From Paenibacillus_F chitinolyticus_A (lineage in GTDB: Bacteria > Bacillota > Bacilli > Paenibacillales > NBRC-103111): a stretch of DNA of 64,000 nt. Positions within the stretch are counted from its first letter, which is position 1, and each line of letters opens with the position of its first letter. The notes below the pieces were generated by a model. It ran no database searches. It saw nothing but the letters and a program-made list of their open reading frames with translations, and was not told the DNA's origin. The translations under genes and the position numbers were made by a program. Shown piece by piece: positions 8,813 to 17,470 of the stretch. The stretch covers positions 3,906,001-3,970,000 of the forward strand of contig NZ_CP173427.1 of NCBI RefSeq assembly GCF_045038035.1, given 5' to 3'.

Positions 8813-9976
8813 TTAGTAGCTCTCCACTTGCTTCAAGTAATTCTCATAATTGCGGCGAATCTCTTCGAGAGAATCTCCGCCGAATTTTTCCATGAACGCC
8901 TGCGCGACTTCCCAGGCCACCACGTTCTCCATGATGACGCCGGCAGCCGGCACGGCACAGGTATCGGAGCGCTCCACTTGAGCCGTGAATGCTTCTTTAG
9001 AATCGATATCCACGCTCTGAAGCGGTTTGTATAGAGTCGAGATCGGCTTCATGACGCCTCTTACGACAATCGGTTCGCCTGTCGTCATTCCGCCTTCGAA
9101 ACCGCCTGCGCGGTTGCTCGCCCGGCGGAAGCCCTTCTCGGGATCATATTGAATCTCGTCGTGCACGCTGGAGCCGCGCAGTTTGGCCGCTTCGAATCCG
9201 ATTCCGATTTCGCAGCCTTTAAACGCCTGGATGGACAGAACCGCCTGAGCGATGCGGCCGTCAAGCTTGCGGTCCCACTGCACGTGGCTGCCCAAGCCGA
9301 CCGGCGCGCCTTCCACGATAACTTCCACGATGCCGCCAAGCGTATCTCCGTCGGCCTTCGCCGCGTCGATAGCCGCGATCATCGCCGCCTCCGCTTCGGG
9401 GTCCGTCACTCGCACGGGAGACTGCTCCGTAATCGCGATGAGCTCGTCGATCGGAAGCTGCGGAGATTTCGCCTCCACTTCGCCGATGCGGACGACATGA
9501 CTCGCCAGCTTGATGCCGAACGCTTCAAGCAGCTGTCTCGCGACGGCGCCGCAAGCTACGCGCATCGTCGTTTCCCTGGCGCTGGAGCGTTCCAGAATGT
9601 TGCGGAGGTCGCGCTGGTTGTATTTCAAACCGCCGTTGAGATCCGCGTGACCCGGACGCGGCCGGTTAACCCGCCGTTTTCCTTCGTCCGTATCCGGCTG
9701 CTCTTCTATGTTCATAATGGAAGTCCAGTGCTTCCAATCGTTATTCTCGACTACCAGGGCAATCGGCGCACCTGTCGTTCTGCCGTGGCGCACACCCCCG
9801 ACAATGCTTGCGGTGTCTTTCTCGATCTGCATCCGGCGTCCGCGTCCGTGGCCTTTCTGCCTTCTATGTAATTGGAAATTCATCGCTTCGAAATCAATCG
9901 TTACATTACTCGGAAATCCTTCAATGATCGCAGTCAGCTGCGGACCATGCGTTTCCCCCGCCGTTAAGTATCTCAC
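8813..9976 (-). CDS. aroC: Chorismate synthase
   Basis: FMN-dependent last step to chorismate (called aroF in B. subtilis). The 387-residue protein starts MRYLTAGETHGPQLTAIIEG and contains GHGRGRRMQIE, the RPGHADLNGGLKY signature, RSSARETTMRVACGAVARQ and the C-terminal region of the family. It is the first gene of the aro-trp-his supraoperon and is preceded by a good promoter. Confidence 0.97.
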   Translation of the reverse strand: MRYLTAGETHGPQLTAIIEGFPSNVTIDFEAMNFQLHRRQKGHGRGRRMQIEKDTASIVGGVRHGRTTGAPIALVVENNDWKHWTSIMNIEEQPDTDEGKRRVNRPRPGHADLNGGLKYNQRDLRNILERSSARETTMRVACGAVARQLLEAFGIKLASHVVRIGEVEAKSPQLPIDELIAITEQSPVRVTDPEAEAAMIAAIDAAKADGDTLGGIVEVIVEGAPVGLGSHVQWDRKLDGRIAQAVLSIQAFKGCEIGIGFEAAKLRGSSVHDEIQYDPEKGFRRASNRAGGFEGGMTTGEPIVVRGVMKPISTLYKPLQSVDIDSKEAFTAQVERSDTCAVPAAGVIMENVVAWEVAQAFMEKFGGDSLEEIRRNYENYLKQVESY

Positions 9977-10056
9977 TACTCTTGCTCCCTTCTAATCCGT
10001 ACAACTACGGTACCGGCAAACACTTTAGCGCTTTCAAGTGCCTAAGTTTTTCTATC

Positions 10057-10085
10057 ATTATAGTATACCCCTATGCGTTTGACAA
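10057..10085 (-). promoter_or_regulatory. Promoter of the aroC supraoperon
   Basis: TTGTCA (10080-10085) and a perfect TATAAT (10057-10062) are 17 bp apart, about 80 bp ahead of aroC. The leader between them and aroC shows no terminator, so aroC-aroB-aroH are not obviously attenuated. Confidence 0.82.
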
Positions 10086-10095
10086 CCGCACGCAC

Positions 10096-10139
10096 AAAAA
10101 ACACGCCCTGCGTGCCAGGCGGCATCAAAGCGTGTTTTA
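10096..10139 (-). terminator. Terminator after the 54-residue ORF
   Basis: Inverted repeat with AAAACACGC and GCGTGTTTT arms around a 24-nt loop, ending in a T run on the minus strand. It separates the small ORF from the aroC promoter. Confidence 0.65.
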
Positions 10140-10171
10140 TCCGGTTTCCATTAGACCTGAGCTTCCGATCG

Positions 10172-10336
10172 TCAGCCGCCGGCCGATTGCTTCTGCCAGG
10201 GACCGGACGGACCGGCCATCTTCGGATCGTTCATCATCCCGAGAATCTGCACGGAATCTATGCCTAGAATCTGCGTGCACTCCTGCATGGTGATAAATCC
10301 CCGGCGATAGGCGGCAATAACCTTACGTTTATCCAT
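10172..10336 (-). CDS. Small conserved-looking protein, function unknown
   Basis: Encodes 54 residues starting MDKRKVIAAYRRGFITMQEC. The ATG at 10336 follows a full AAGGAGG site, so translation is credible. The middle part (GFITMQECTQILGIDSVQILGMM) looks like two short helices with a turn, similar in feel to a helix-turn-helix, but this is weak. It sits alone between cheR and aroC with its own terminator. I do not recognise the family. Confidence 0.6.
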   Translation of the reverse strand: MDKRKVIAAYRRGFITMQECTQILGIDSVQILGMMNDPKMAGPSGPWQKQSAGG

Positions 10337-10398
10337 TTGAGTCCTCCTTGAAAGACAGTACTTCAAGTATCGGCTTCAAAAGGAAAAGTTATACATTC

Positions 10399-11178
10399 CT
10401 AACCCTTTTTCCGGTAAAAAAAGGTATCCGCGGGTTCTAGGTCATACTGGGCCGGAGAAAAAATCTGCTCGGTGGAACCCACGAACAGAATGCCTCCCGG
10501 TTTCAACGCATTTGAAAATTTCTGATACAGCCGGTGCTTCGCTTCTTCCGTAAAATAAATGATGACATTGCGGCAGACAATCAGGTCGAAGCCGCTGTCG
10601 AAACGGTCCTCCAGCAGGTTCTGCTTCTGGAATTTCACCGCTTTCTTGAGCTCGTCGCTGACATGGAAACCGAGCTGCTCCTGTTTGAAATACGTTTTCA
10701 CGTAGTGGGGCGGAACGTCTTTGAGCGATCTTTCCACATAAATGCCGCGGCGCGCCTTCTCCAGCGCTCCTTCGTCAATGTCCGTCGCAAGGATGGAGGC
10801 ATCACGCAAAGCGCCCATGTGGGACAAGATCATAGCCAGCGTATACGGCTCTTCGCCGGTCGAGCAGGCCGCGCTCCATACTTTGAGATTCCGGCTCGCG
10901 TTTCTCAGCTCCGGCAAAAATTTCTGTTCCATCACTTCCCAGCGGTTCGGGTTGCGCCAAAATTCGGAGACGTTGATGGTCATCCGGTCCAGAAATTCGT
11001 AAAAGAGTTCTTTATCTTTCGACATCGCATCGAAATAAGCCGAGAAGGTATTGTAGCCTTTTTTGATCCGCAGCGTCGTCAAACGCCTTTTCATCTGAGC
11101 TTCTTTGTATAAAGCGAGATCTATCGATGTGAAGTCCTTGATTTTGCGGATAAATAACGGAAAATCGTCGTTTTCCAA
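10399..11178 (-). CDS. cheR: Chemotaxis protein methyltransferase CheR
   Basis: SAM-dependent methylation of glutamates on chemoreceptors. The N-terminal helical domain contains LYKEAQMKRRL and MTINVSEFWRNPNRW; the methyltransferase domain has the VWSAACSTGEEPYT SAM motif, the ILATDID strand and FDLIVCRNVIIYF. I place the start at a TTG (11178; 259 residues) after AGAGGTGGG, because this aligns with the B. subtilis N-terminus; the frame is open upstream. Position next to ndk and hepT matches B. subtilis. Confidence 0.93.
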   Translation of the reverse strand: MENDDFPLFIRKIKDFTSIDLALYKEAQMKRRLTTLRIKKGYNTFSAYFDAMSKDKELFYEFLDRMTINVSEFWRNPNRWEVMEQKFLPELRNASRNLKVWSAACSTGEEPYTLAMILSHMGALRDASILATDIDEGALEKARRGIYVERSLKDVPPHYVKTYFKQEQLGFHVSDELKKAVKFQKQNLLEDRFDSGFDLIVCRNVIIYFTEEAKHRLYQKFSNALKPGGILFVGSTEQIFSPAQYDLEPADTFFYRKKG

Positions 11179-11245
11179 GTTGTATCCCACCTCTGATGTA
11201 TTTGTCCAGGTGTTGATATTCCCTATCCCGGGCGAATTCTCCTGC

Positions 11246-11286
11246 AAAAAAGAAAAAGATATAGGCAAAAATGCCCATATCTTTTT
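11246..11286 (-). terminator. Terminator between ndk and cheR
   Basis: A stem of about 13 bp (arms 11254-11266 and 11273-11285, one G-U) with a 6-nt loop and a T-rich tail on the minus strand. It overlaps the open frame ahead of cheR, which supports the internal TTG start of cheR. Confidence 0.75.
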
Positions 11287-11297
11287 CCCTAGTCTGA

Positions 11298-11741
11298 TTA
11301 CAGCCAGCGGGATACGTCGCGCTTGTAATCCAAAATTTCTTCCGGCTTGAAGAAATGGTTGATCTCGCGCTCTGCGCTATCGGGTGAATCCGAACCGTGA
11401 ATCAGGTTTAATCTCGTATGTAAGGCGAAGTCGCCGCGGATCGTTCCGGGAGCCGCTTCCAGCACGTTCGTTTTACCGTTCAGAATGCGGGAAAGCGCAA
11501 TCACCTGCTCGCCCTGCCATACCATGGCAAATACGGGACCGGAAGTAATAAACTCTACAAGCGGCTCGAAGAAGTCTTTGCCTTTATGCTCGGCATAATG
11601 CTCTTCCGCCTGCTCTCTTGTCATCAGCATCAGTTTAGCGGCTACCAGCTGGAAGCCTTTCTGCTCCAGTCTCTTGACGATCTCTCCGATCAGTCCGCGC
11701 TGGACGCCGTCCGGTTTTACCATTAGAAAAGTTTTTTCCAT
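11298..11741 (-). CDS. ndk: Nucleoside diphosphate kinase
   Basis: Equalises nucleoside triphosphate pools through a phosphohistidine. The 147-residue protein starts MEKTFLMVKPDGVQRG and has the active-site stretch NLIHGSDSPDSAEREI with the catalytic His. The ATG at 11741 has GGAGG upstream and matches family starts better than the earlier in-frame ATG at 11756. It is flanked by its own promoter and terminator. Confidence 0.97.
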   Translation of the reverse strand: MEKTFLMVKPDGVQRGLIGEIVKRLEQKGFQLVAAKLMLMTREQAEEHYAEHKGKDFFEPLVEFITSGPVFAMVWQGEQVIALSRILNGKTNVLEAAPGTIRGDFALHTRLNLIHGSDSPDSAEREINHFFKPEEILDYKRDVSRWL

Positions 11742-11779
11742 GTAATCTGCCTCCAATTGGTAGAAAAGTAATCTCTCTT

Positions 11780-11809
11780 ACTGTAACACCGTTTCAGCGG
11801 CACGTACAA
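11780..11809 (-). promoter_or_regulatory. Probable ndk promoter
   Basis: TTGTAC (11804-11809) and TACAGT (11780-11785) are 18 bp apart, 38 bp ahead of the ndk start. The match is moderate. Confidence 0.45.
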
Positions 11810-11864
11810 TGAACAATTGCACACATCCGTAAAATCGTAGCCGGCCGGGCCGAAAAATATAGAA

Positions 11865-12839
11865 TTAGTGCGTGCGGTTGCCGATAAAATGGGCGACCTG
11901 GATGAGATCCTGCTTGGCCCGGATATTCGGAAGCGTATCAAGAGCCGCAATGGCTTTAGCGATATAACGGTCGGCAAGCGCGCTGGATTTCTCGATCCCT
12001 CCGCTCCCGCGGATCATGTCCAGGACGCGGCTGACGTCCGTCTGCCCGTCCGCTTTCTGGATCCGGTCGATCTCGCTCAGGATCGGGGCCCGCAGCTTCT
12101 CCTCCTGCAGGGCGAAAATAACGGGCAGTGTAATGTTGCCCTGTTTGATATCGCTTCCCGGAGGTTTGCCGATCTCCTTCTCGGTACCACACAGATCAAG
12201 GATGTCGTCCCGGATCTGAAATGCGAGCCCTACGTTGTAGCCGAAAGAATACAGCCGGTTGGACACGTATTCGTCGGCTCCCGCCACCATAGCTCCGAGC
12301 TGGCAGGAAATGGCGATCAGAAGAGCCGTCTTCCGCTTGATGCGGAGAAGATAATCCCTAAGCGTCTGCTCCGTATGGAAGAAGAAACGGATCTGTTCCA
12401 TTTCACCGATGGACATTTCCACCAGTGCCTTGGACAGGATCATATGGACACGCGGATCCTCCAGTCTGGCAGCAATTTCAAGCCCCTTGGCAAAAATAAA
12501 ATCCCCGGTATACATCGCAATCCGGTTGTCCCATTTGGACTTTACGGTATCCTGTCCGCGCCGGGTGTCCGCATCGTCGATCACATCGTCGTGAACGAGC
12601 GAAGCCGAATGGAAAAGCTCCAGCGGCACCGCTATCATTTTCAGCCGTTCGATATCATAGGTTCCGAATTCTCCGCCCAGCAGGACAAGAACAGGCCGGA
12701 TTCTTTTGCCCCCGGCCTTTAGCAGATGCATGGATGTTTCCGTCAATAATGCGTGGTCGGTCTGCAGGTTGGCTTCCAGTTCCCGCTCGATGGCGCCCAC
12801 GTCTTTTTTCTTGCGCACGTATATGTTAAGAATTTTCAT
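11865..12839 (-). CDS. hepT: Heptaprenyl diphosphate synthase, large subunit
   Basis: Catalytic subunit that makes the C35 side chain of menaquinone-7. The 324-residue trans-prenyltransferase has GGKRIRP, the first Asp-rich motif in LVHDDVIDDADTRRG and the second in FQIRDDILD. It overlaps mqnA by 4 bp (ATGA). In this operon it is separated from its partner hepS by menG, ubiA, ubiX and mqnA, whereas B. subtilis has only menH between them. Confidence 0.96.
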   Translation of the reverse strand: MKILNIYVRKKKDVGAIERELEANLQTDHALLTETSMHLLKAGGKRIRPVLVLLGGEFGTYDIERLKMIAVPLELFHSASLVHDDVIDDADTRRGQDTVKSKWDNRIAMYTGDFIFAKGLEIAARLEDPRVHMILSKALVEMSIGEMEQIRFFFHTEQTLRDYLLRIKRKTALLIAISCQLGAMVAGADEYVSNRLYSFGYNVGLAFQIRDDILDLCGTEKEIGKPPGSDIKQGNITLPVIFALQEEKLRAPILSEIDRIQKADGQTDVSRVLDMIRGSGGIEKSSALADRYIAKAIAALDTLPNIRAKQDLIQVAHFIGNRTH

Positions 12840-13699
12840 TCCGTCACCCGCACCCTCGTATTATCGGACCAGATCTGAATGGAGACCTCTTCCGGTAAAA
12901 AACCAAGCTCCCAAGCATAGCGGTAATACAGCTCCAGGCCGCTCCACTGTTCGGGACCGAATTCGTAGCAAAGATTTCTAAAGTAATGTTCCCAGTAAGA
13001 TTCCGTACCGCCGATTTTGAGGACGGCTTCATTAATTACGCCCGTAAGGTCCTCCAGCGACTTGCGTTTGCTTTCCACAAAACCGTCAAAAATGCGATTA
13101 ACCAGCTCCGGCGAGCGTTCGATAGTATCTTTACGGACGGCCCATACGGCAAAAGACATCCAATGGCCTGTCCATTCCTTCCATTCTTGCCCCAGGTCGG
13201 TTACCATATACCCGCTGTCCTGCCAGCTGGCTTTGATGGCATGGTCGCCGATCAGGAGCGCCGCGTCGTTGTCTTTCATCATATCTTCCAGCACGGGCGG
13301 AGCATAACTGTAGGTCGGTTTGCCGCCGTATTTTTTGTTCATAATGATTTTCAGCAGGTTCGTCGTCGTCGCGGACGTTGTCGGAAGCGCGAATCTTCCG
13401 TCTTTCAATTGTTCCAGCGGTTTTTTATGAAAAAGCAGCAGTGAATTCACATAGCCGTGAGCACTGACCGACAAATCGGGAAACAGGACGTAATCCCGGT
13501 AGTTTTCTCCATACGAAAACGAGGAGATAGCGCTCATATCGATCTCTCCCGCCGCCAAAGCCCGGTTCAAACCAGTCGGGACCTGACTTACGAATTCAAC
13601 TGAATTTGCCAGCTTCTGCACCGGAAAATGGTAAAACACAGGCCAAGCGTTCGTAAATTCAATTCTCCCGATGCGCAGTTTCTTCTCTGTTGTCGTCAT
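12836..13699 (-). CDS. mqnA: Chorismate dehydratase (futalosine pathway)
   Basis: MqnA removes water from chorismate to start menaquinone synthesis by the futalosine route. Recognised by the periplasmic-binding-like fold with RIGRIEFTNAWPVFYHF at the N-terminus, ALAAGEIDMSAISSFSYG and ALLIGDHAIKA. The ATG at 13699 has GGAGAAGG ahead of it; an upstream ATG (13729) has no such site. The start lies inside the 3' end of ubiX, an overlap of 41 bp. Its presence implies that the organism does not use the classical Men route, or uses both. Confidence 0.9.
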   Translation of the reverse strand: MTTTEKKLRIGRIEFTNAWPVFYHFPVQKLANSVEFVSQVPTGLNRALAAGEIDMSAISSFSYGENYRDYVLFPDLSVSAHGYVNSLLLFHKKPLEQLKDGRFALPTTSATTTNLLKIIMNKKYGGKPTYSYAPPVLEDMMKDNDAALLIGDHAIKASWQDSGYMVTDLGQEWKEWTGHWMSFAVWAVRKDTIERSPELVNRIFDGFVESKRKSLEDLTGVINEAVLKIGGTESYWEHYFRNLCYEFGPEQWSGLELYYRYAWELGFLPEEVSIQIWSDNTRVRVTE

Positions 13700-14294
13700 T
13701 GCCTTCTCCCCATCTTCTGAACAATTCATGATCCAAATCCATGTTGTCTAGTACCTTCCCCACGAGAAAGGCAACGATGTCTTCCAATGTCTCAGGTCGC
13801 TGATAGAAGGCCGGCATGGCCGGAATCAGCTTCACGCCCATTTTGGCAAGGACAAGCATATTCTCCAGATGAATGGCGTGCAGCGGCGTCTCCCTGGGAA
13901 CCAGAATGAGCCTGCGCCCTTCTTTCAGCATCACGTCGGCTGCCCGCTCCAGAAGGTTGTCCGAGGCGCCGCGGGAAATTCCCGCTAAGGTGCCCATCGA
14001 ACATGGCATAACCACCATCCCCTCGGTGCGGAACGAGCCGCTTGCTATACCGGCCCCGATGTCCTGGAGCGGATAATACGCGTATGGGCCCGGAAAGCCG
14101 CCGAAATGAGCTTCCAGCGTTTCTTTCCGCTTGGTAACCACCCAATCCAGTTCCTCATGTAGCACCCGCCAGCCGGCATCCGTAATGACCAAATGGACGG
14201 GAACGCCTCTTTTCAGAAGTTCCTTGACGAGCGTCACTCCGTAAATCGCGCCGCTTGCCCCCGTAATGCCGACGACCCAGCCGCGTTTCTTCAT
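13659..14294 (-). CDS. ubiX: Flavin prenyltransferase UbiX
   Basis: Makes prenylated FMN, the cofactor of UbiD-type decarboxylases. The 211-residue flavoprotein shows GITGASGAIYGVTLVKELLKR, PCSMGTLAGISRGASDNLLERAADV-type segments and LVPRETPLHAIHLENM. No ubiD partner is in the window. In the futalosine route a UbiD/UbiX-type decarboxylation precedes methylation, which fits this operon. It overlaps ubiA by 4 bp and mqnA by 41 bp. Confidence 0.94.
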   Translation of the reverse strand: MKKRGWVVGITGASGAIYGVTLVKELLKRGVPVHLVITDAGWRVLHEELDWVVTKRKETLEAHFGGFPGPYAYYPLQDIGAGIASGSFRTEGMVVMPCSMGTLAGISRGASDNLLERAADVMLKEGRRLILVPRETPLHAIHLENMLVLAKMGVKLIPAMPAFYQRPETLEDIVAFLVGKVLDNMDLDHELFRRWGEGNDDNREETAHREN

Positions 14295-15175
14295 CGGAAC
14301 GTCTCCACCAGAATATCCACCAGCGTGAAGACGAAAACGACCGTGCTGAGTATTCCGTTCATGGTGAAAAACGCCGTATTCAGCTTAGATAAATCCGTCG
14401 GCGAAACCAGGCGGTGTTCGTAAAACAAAATGATGTACGCAATGATAATGCCGACGAGGTACCACCAACTGAGATTCGTCATAAAGAAAAGCGAGATCAG
14501 GCCTACGGCGGTCAGCGTATGAAGAACGCGCGCCGTCATCAGCGCCACCGGAATACCGAAGCGGCTCGGATAGGAATGCAGGCCTTCCTCGCGGTCAAAT
14601 TCCACATCCTGGCAGGCGTAGAGCAGGTCGAAGCCGGCACTCCACATCGCTACGGTAATGAATAGGACAAGCGCGGCCGGCGTGATTCCTCCGGTAATCG
14701 CCACCCATCCGCCGAGCGGGGCAAGACCCAGGGTGATGCCGAGAACAAAATGGCAAGCCCACGTAAACCGTTTGGTGTACGAATAAAAGACAAGAAAAAA
14801 GGCCGCAACCGGAAGCAGGTAAACGGACAGCAGGTTAAGGTGATAAGCTGACCAGAAAAGCAAAAGGAATGAAAGGATAATAAATACCGTGACTTCCGCG
14901 ACCGAAATCAGCCCCGCCGGGATCGCCCGGTTCGCCGTCCGCGGGTTTTTCTTGTCGTACTTTTTGTCGATGACCCGGTTCAGGGACATCGCGGCCGTTC
15001 GGGCGCCGATCATCGCAAGCGTGATCCACATGATCTGCGTCCACGTCGGCAGGTCTCCCGTTTCCACAACGGCTCCGAGAATAGAACCCATATAGGCAAA
15101 AGGAAGGGCGAAAAGGGAATGCTCGAATTTGATCATTTCCAGGAAAATTTTTGTTTTATGAATGAGTTGTCGCAT
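14291..15175 (-). CDS. ubiA: UbiA-family prenyltransferase (likely MqnP role)
   Basis: Membrane enzyme that attaches the polyprenyl tail to the quinone precursor. The 294-residue protein has about eight hydrophobic segments and the two Asp motifs of the family: NRVIDKKYD with RTANRAIPAG, and YACQDVEFDREEG. Given mqnA next door I infer it prenylates the futalosine-derived naphthoate (MqnP) rather than 4-hydroxybenzoate. The ATG at 15175 follows GGAGAG and lies inside the end of menG (20-bp overlap). Confidence 0.88.
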   Translation of the reverse strand: MRQLIHKTKIFLEMIKFEHSLFALPFAYMGSILGAVVETGDLPTWTQIMWITLAMIGARTAAMSLNRVIDKKYDKKNPRTANRAIPAGLISVAEVTVFIILSFLLLFWSAYHLNLLSVYLLPVAAFFLVFYSYTKRFTWACHFVLGITLGLAPLGGWVAITGGITPAALVLFITVAMWSAGFDLLYACQDVEFDREEGLHSYPSRFGIPVALMTARVLHTLTAVGLISLFFMTNLSWWYLVGIIIAYIILFYEHRLVSPTDLSKLNTAFFTMNGILSTVVFVFTLVDILVETFR

Positions 15176-15905
15176 CTGTCTTACTCTCCTGACTCGAATT
15201 CCCTTTGACACCTATATGAAGCGCCGCAATACCTCCGGTCAGCGGGTAAGCTTCGACTTTGTGAAGCCCCGTTTGGCGAAAAATTTCGGCAAGCTGTTTA
15301 TAGTCAGGGAAACTGATTAGCGATTCCGGAAGCCATCTGTACTGCTCGTAAGACTTGGCAATCAATTTGCCGAGCACCGGAAGCACCTTCTGAAAATAAA
15401 AATAATACAAAGCTTTAAAAGGCCGCCAAGTCGGCTTGGACAGCTCCAGAGAAACGACAAGCCCGCCCGGTTTCACAACGCGCTGCATTTCACGCAGCAC
15501 CTGCTCCACGTCCGGCACGTTCCGAAGCGCGAACCCGATGGTGGCGTAATCGAAAGTATTATCGTCGAACGGAAGGCTCATGGCGTTGCCGTGCACAAGG
15601 CGGATCCGGCTGTCCAGCCCTTCTTCACGGATCTTGCCCGCGCCGTAATCGAGCATGTTCTGGCTGAAATCCAGCCCGACCATTTGTCCCGTGCCGCTTG
15701 CCTTCGCCATGGAGATCGTCCAGTCGCAAGTGCCGCAGCAAATATCGATCGCGGTCGAGCCCGGCTTGACGTTCATTTTGGCCATCGTAAATTTCCGCCA
15801 GGCCTTGTGCCTGCGGAAGCTTAGGATACTGTTCATTTTATCGTATTTGGGCGCAATACTTTCAAACACGGAATGAACAAATTGTTCTTTCGTTTTGCCT
15901 TGCAC
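15156..15905 (-). CDS. menG: Demethylmenaquinone methyltransferase
   Basis: SAM-dependent last step of menaquinone synthesis (UbiE/MenG family; menH in B. subtilis). Motifs are FESIAPKYDKMNSILSF, the SAM loop DICCGTCDWTISMAKA, GLDFSQNML and FALRNVPD. Start choice is uncertain: a GTG at 15905 (249 residues) has AAGGTGGGG at good spacing and aligns with the Bacillus N-terminus; a GTG at 15917 (253 residues) lies just after the hepS stop. Confidence 0.94.
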   Translation of the reverse strand: MQGKTKEQFVHSVFESIAPKYDKMNSILSFRRHKAWRKFTMAKMNVKPGSTAIDICCGTCDWTISMAKASGTGQMVGLDFSQNMLDYGAGKIREEGLDSRIRLVHGNAMSLPFDDNTFDYATIGFALRNVPDVEQVLREMQRVVKPGGLVVSLELSKPTWRPFKALYYFYFQKVLPVLGKLIAKSYEQYRWLPESLISFPDYKQLAEIFRQTGLHKVEAYPLTGGIAALHIGVKGNSSQESKTDATTHS

Positions 15906-15919
15906 GGCTTTCCCCACCT

Positions 15920-16783
15920 TTATCTCTCTTCCAGTAATCTGGTCTTGGAAATGAAACGAAAAAATGGCTCGCCAATGTGAAACAGTTCACTTGCGAGCTT
16001 GTCCGAATCAAGCTGCTTTACTTTCGCTTCCAACTGTTGAAGCTGGGCCGCAAGCAGGTTGTACAATTGGGACGGCACGTTGTATTTGTGGATCAGCGCT
16101 TTGAGTTTAGCCGGATCCTGCTCCTCGGCTTCAAGCAGCTTCCGCTCTTCTTTGGTGCCGTTCTGGATAATGTGCCAATAGCCCCAGCTCCCGTGAAAAT
16201 CCTGAAGAGATTCCGAACGGAAAATTTCCTTGAAAATCACTTCGCAGCGGGTAAACGCTTCGAGAATTTCCGGCCAGGCGCGGCGGTTTACTTCTTCCAT
16301 CAGTCCGCCGAACGACTTAAACAGATGGGACTTGATATCCACGGACTGCCGCACGTAGTCCTCTGCCGTGACTTTAAGATGCTTCATCGTCACATACAGA
16401 TTCGTTTTGAGCCGGTTCAGCTCGCAGATGGCCGTGGACAACCGTTTGATAAGTTCGATTTGACCGGCTTGCGACAGCAGGTGGTAAAATCGGGAACTGA
16501 AATAATCGCCGGCCAGCACTTTCAGCTGACGGGACCTGGCGGCTTTCTTCTCTTTCACCTCATTAGAAACCGTTACCTCGTCATGCGTATCGAGTCCCAT
16601 CTGGACAAGCGAAGTGACGAGCGCAAACAATTCGGACGAAGGGTTAAGCCGAGAATCCCTGCTCAAAAAAGCATACAGAAGCTGCGCCCGGAAGTTCGGG
16701 AAATCAGGCAGATCCGTATGCTGGCGGATCATGTCATAATCCGTATATTGTTTAGCGATCTCAGGGATCCGATATGGGTTCAT
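15920..16783 (-). CDS. hepS: Heptaprenyl diphosphate synthase, small subunit
   Basis: Non-catalytic component I, needed with HepT for C35 chain-length control. The 287-residue all-helical protein lacks Asp-rich prenyltransferase motifs, as usual for HepS, and carries the DYFSSRFYHLLSQAGQ segment typical of the family. It is followed by menG in the next two bases after its stop. Confidence 0.88.
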   Translation of the reverse strand: MNPYRIPEIAKQYTDYDMIRQHTDLPDFPNFRAQLLYAFLSRDSRLNPSSELFALVTSLVQMGLDTHDEVTVSNEVKEKKAARSRQLKVLAGDYFSSRFYHLLSQAGQIELIKRLSTAICELNRLKTNLYVTMKHLKVTAEDYVRQSVDIKSHLFKSFGGLMEEVNRRAWPEILEAFTRCEVIFKEIFRSESLQDFHGSWGYWHIIQNGTKEERKLLEAEEQDPAKLKALIHKYNVPSQLYNLLAAQLQQLEAKVKQLDSDKLASELFHIGEPFFRFISKTRLLEER

Positions 16784-16865
16784 ACAAAAGCCTCCGTACG
16801 TGTGCCAGTTTCATAGATCGTATCTAAGTAATTATAGCATAACCTTTTGAGTGACGCACAAGCAA

Positions 16866-17399
16866 TTATTCTGGAAAGCGCCGCTGCCATTTCTTTGTAA
16901 AGGTCAGAAGAAATCTGCGCTGAAGCTCGGCGGCGACCTTCTCTTCGCCGTCGGTTCCCTTCAAGGAGGACAGTGCCTTCGCCTCCGTGCGGGCCGCTTC
17001 CATCGCCATGACGAGCTGCGGACCGTTCTCGCCCGGTTTTGCGCCGTATTCCACGATCCGGACGAGCACCCGGCTGATGTTGGAGGTCCGGAGCAGGGAC
17101 GATTGCGCGATCCGCAGCAGATCGCCGTAAACAACCTTCTTCTCGGCCGTTCCCGGCAGCAGCAGATCGAGCGAGAGAATGGAATGCGTAAGCTCCACCT
17201 TGCGCACGCGCAGCTGAAGCGGGAGTCCGTTTACGTAATCGGGCAGATTAGCCTCCGTCAACTCCGGACCGGAAATACTTCTCCAGGCTTCCGATCCTTG
17301 ACCGCCGTTCTTTCTGTCCAGAAACGGGACGAACGCCATAGTGAGCACAACGGCCGCCGACAGGCCGCCTATCGTCAGCAGACGGGCAATTTTGTTCAT
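16866..17399 (-). CDS. Single-pass membrane or exported protein, function unknown
   Basis: Encodes 177 residues. Residues 5-27 form one strong hydrophobic segment (ARLLTIGGLSAAVVLTMAFV) after a short basic start, so the rest probably faces outside. The outer part is mixed alpha/beta with no cysteines or known motif. The ATG at 17399 has GGAGGTG about 11 nt upstream. It lies between mtrB and hepS, 82 bp ahead of hepS, and may be the first gene of the menaquinone operon. I do not recognise the family. Confidence 0.75.
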   Translation of the reverse strand: MNKIARLLTIGGLSAAVVLTMAFVPFLDRKNGGQGSEAWRSISGPELTEANLPDYVNGLPLQLRVRKVELTHSILSLDLLLPGTAEKKVVYGDLLRIAQSSLLRTSNISRVLVRIVEYGAKPGENGPQLVMAMEAARTEAKALSSLKGTDGEEKVAAELQRRFLLTFTKKWQRRFPE

Positions 17400-17439
17400 C
17401 GTACAAGGGCACCTCCTGTCTATATCCCATTGTACAATG

Positions 17440-17461
17440 AAAAAAAGCAGGCTATGCCTGC
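17440..17461 (-). terminator. Terminator of mtrB
   Basis: GCAGGC and GCCTGC arms with a 3-nt loop and seven T on the minus strand, 10 bp after the mtrB stop. It cuts mtrB off from the hep operon. Confidence 0.88.
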
Positions 17462-17470
17462 CGACGCAAA

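Noticed and set aside
17428..17439. 12-bp perfect palindrome CATTGTACAATG next to the mtrB terminator
   Set aside because: Could be an operator, but one short palindrome without a second copy or known regulator is weak evidence.
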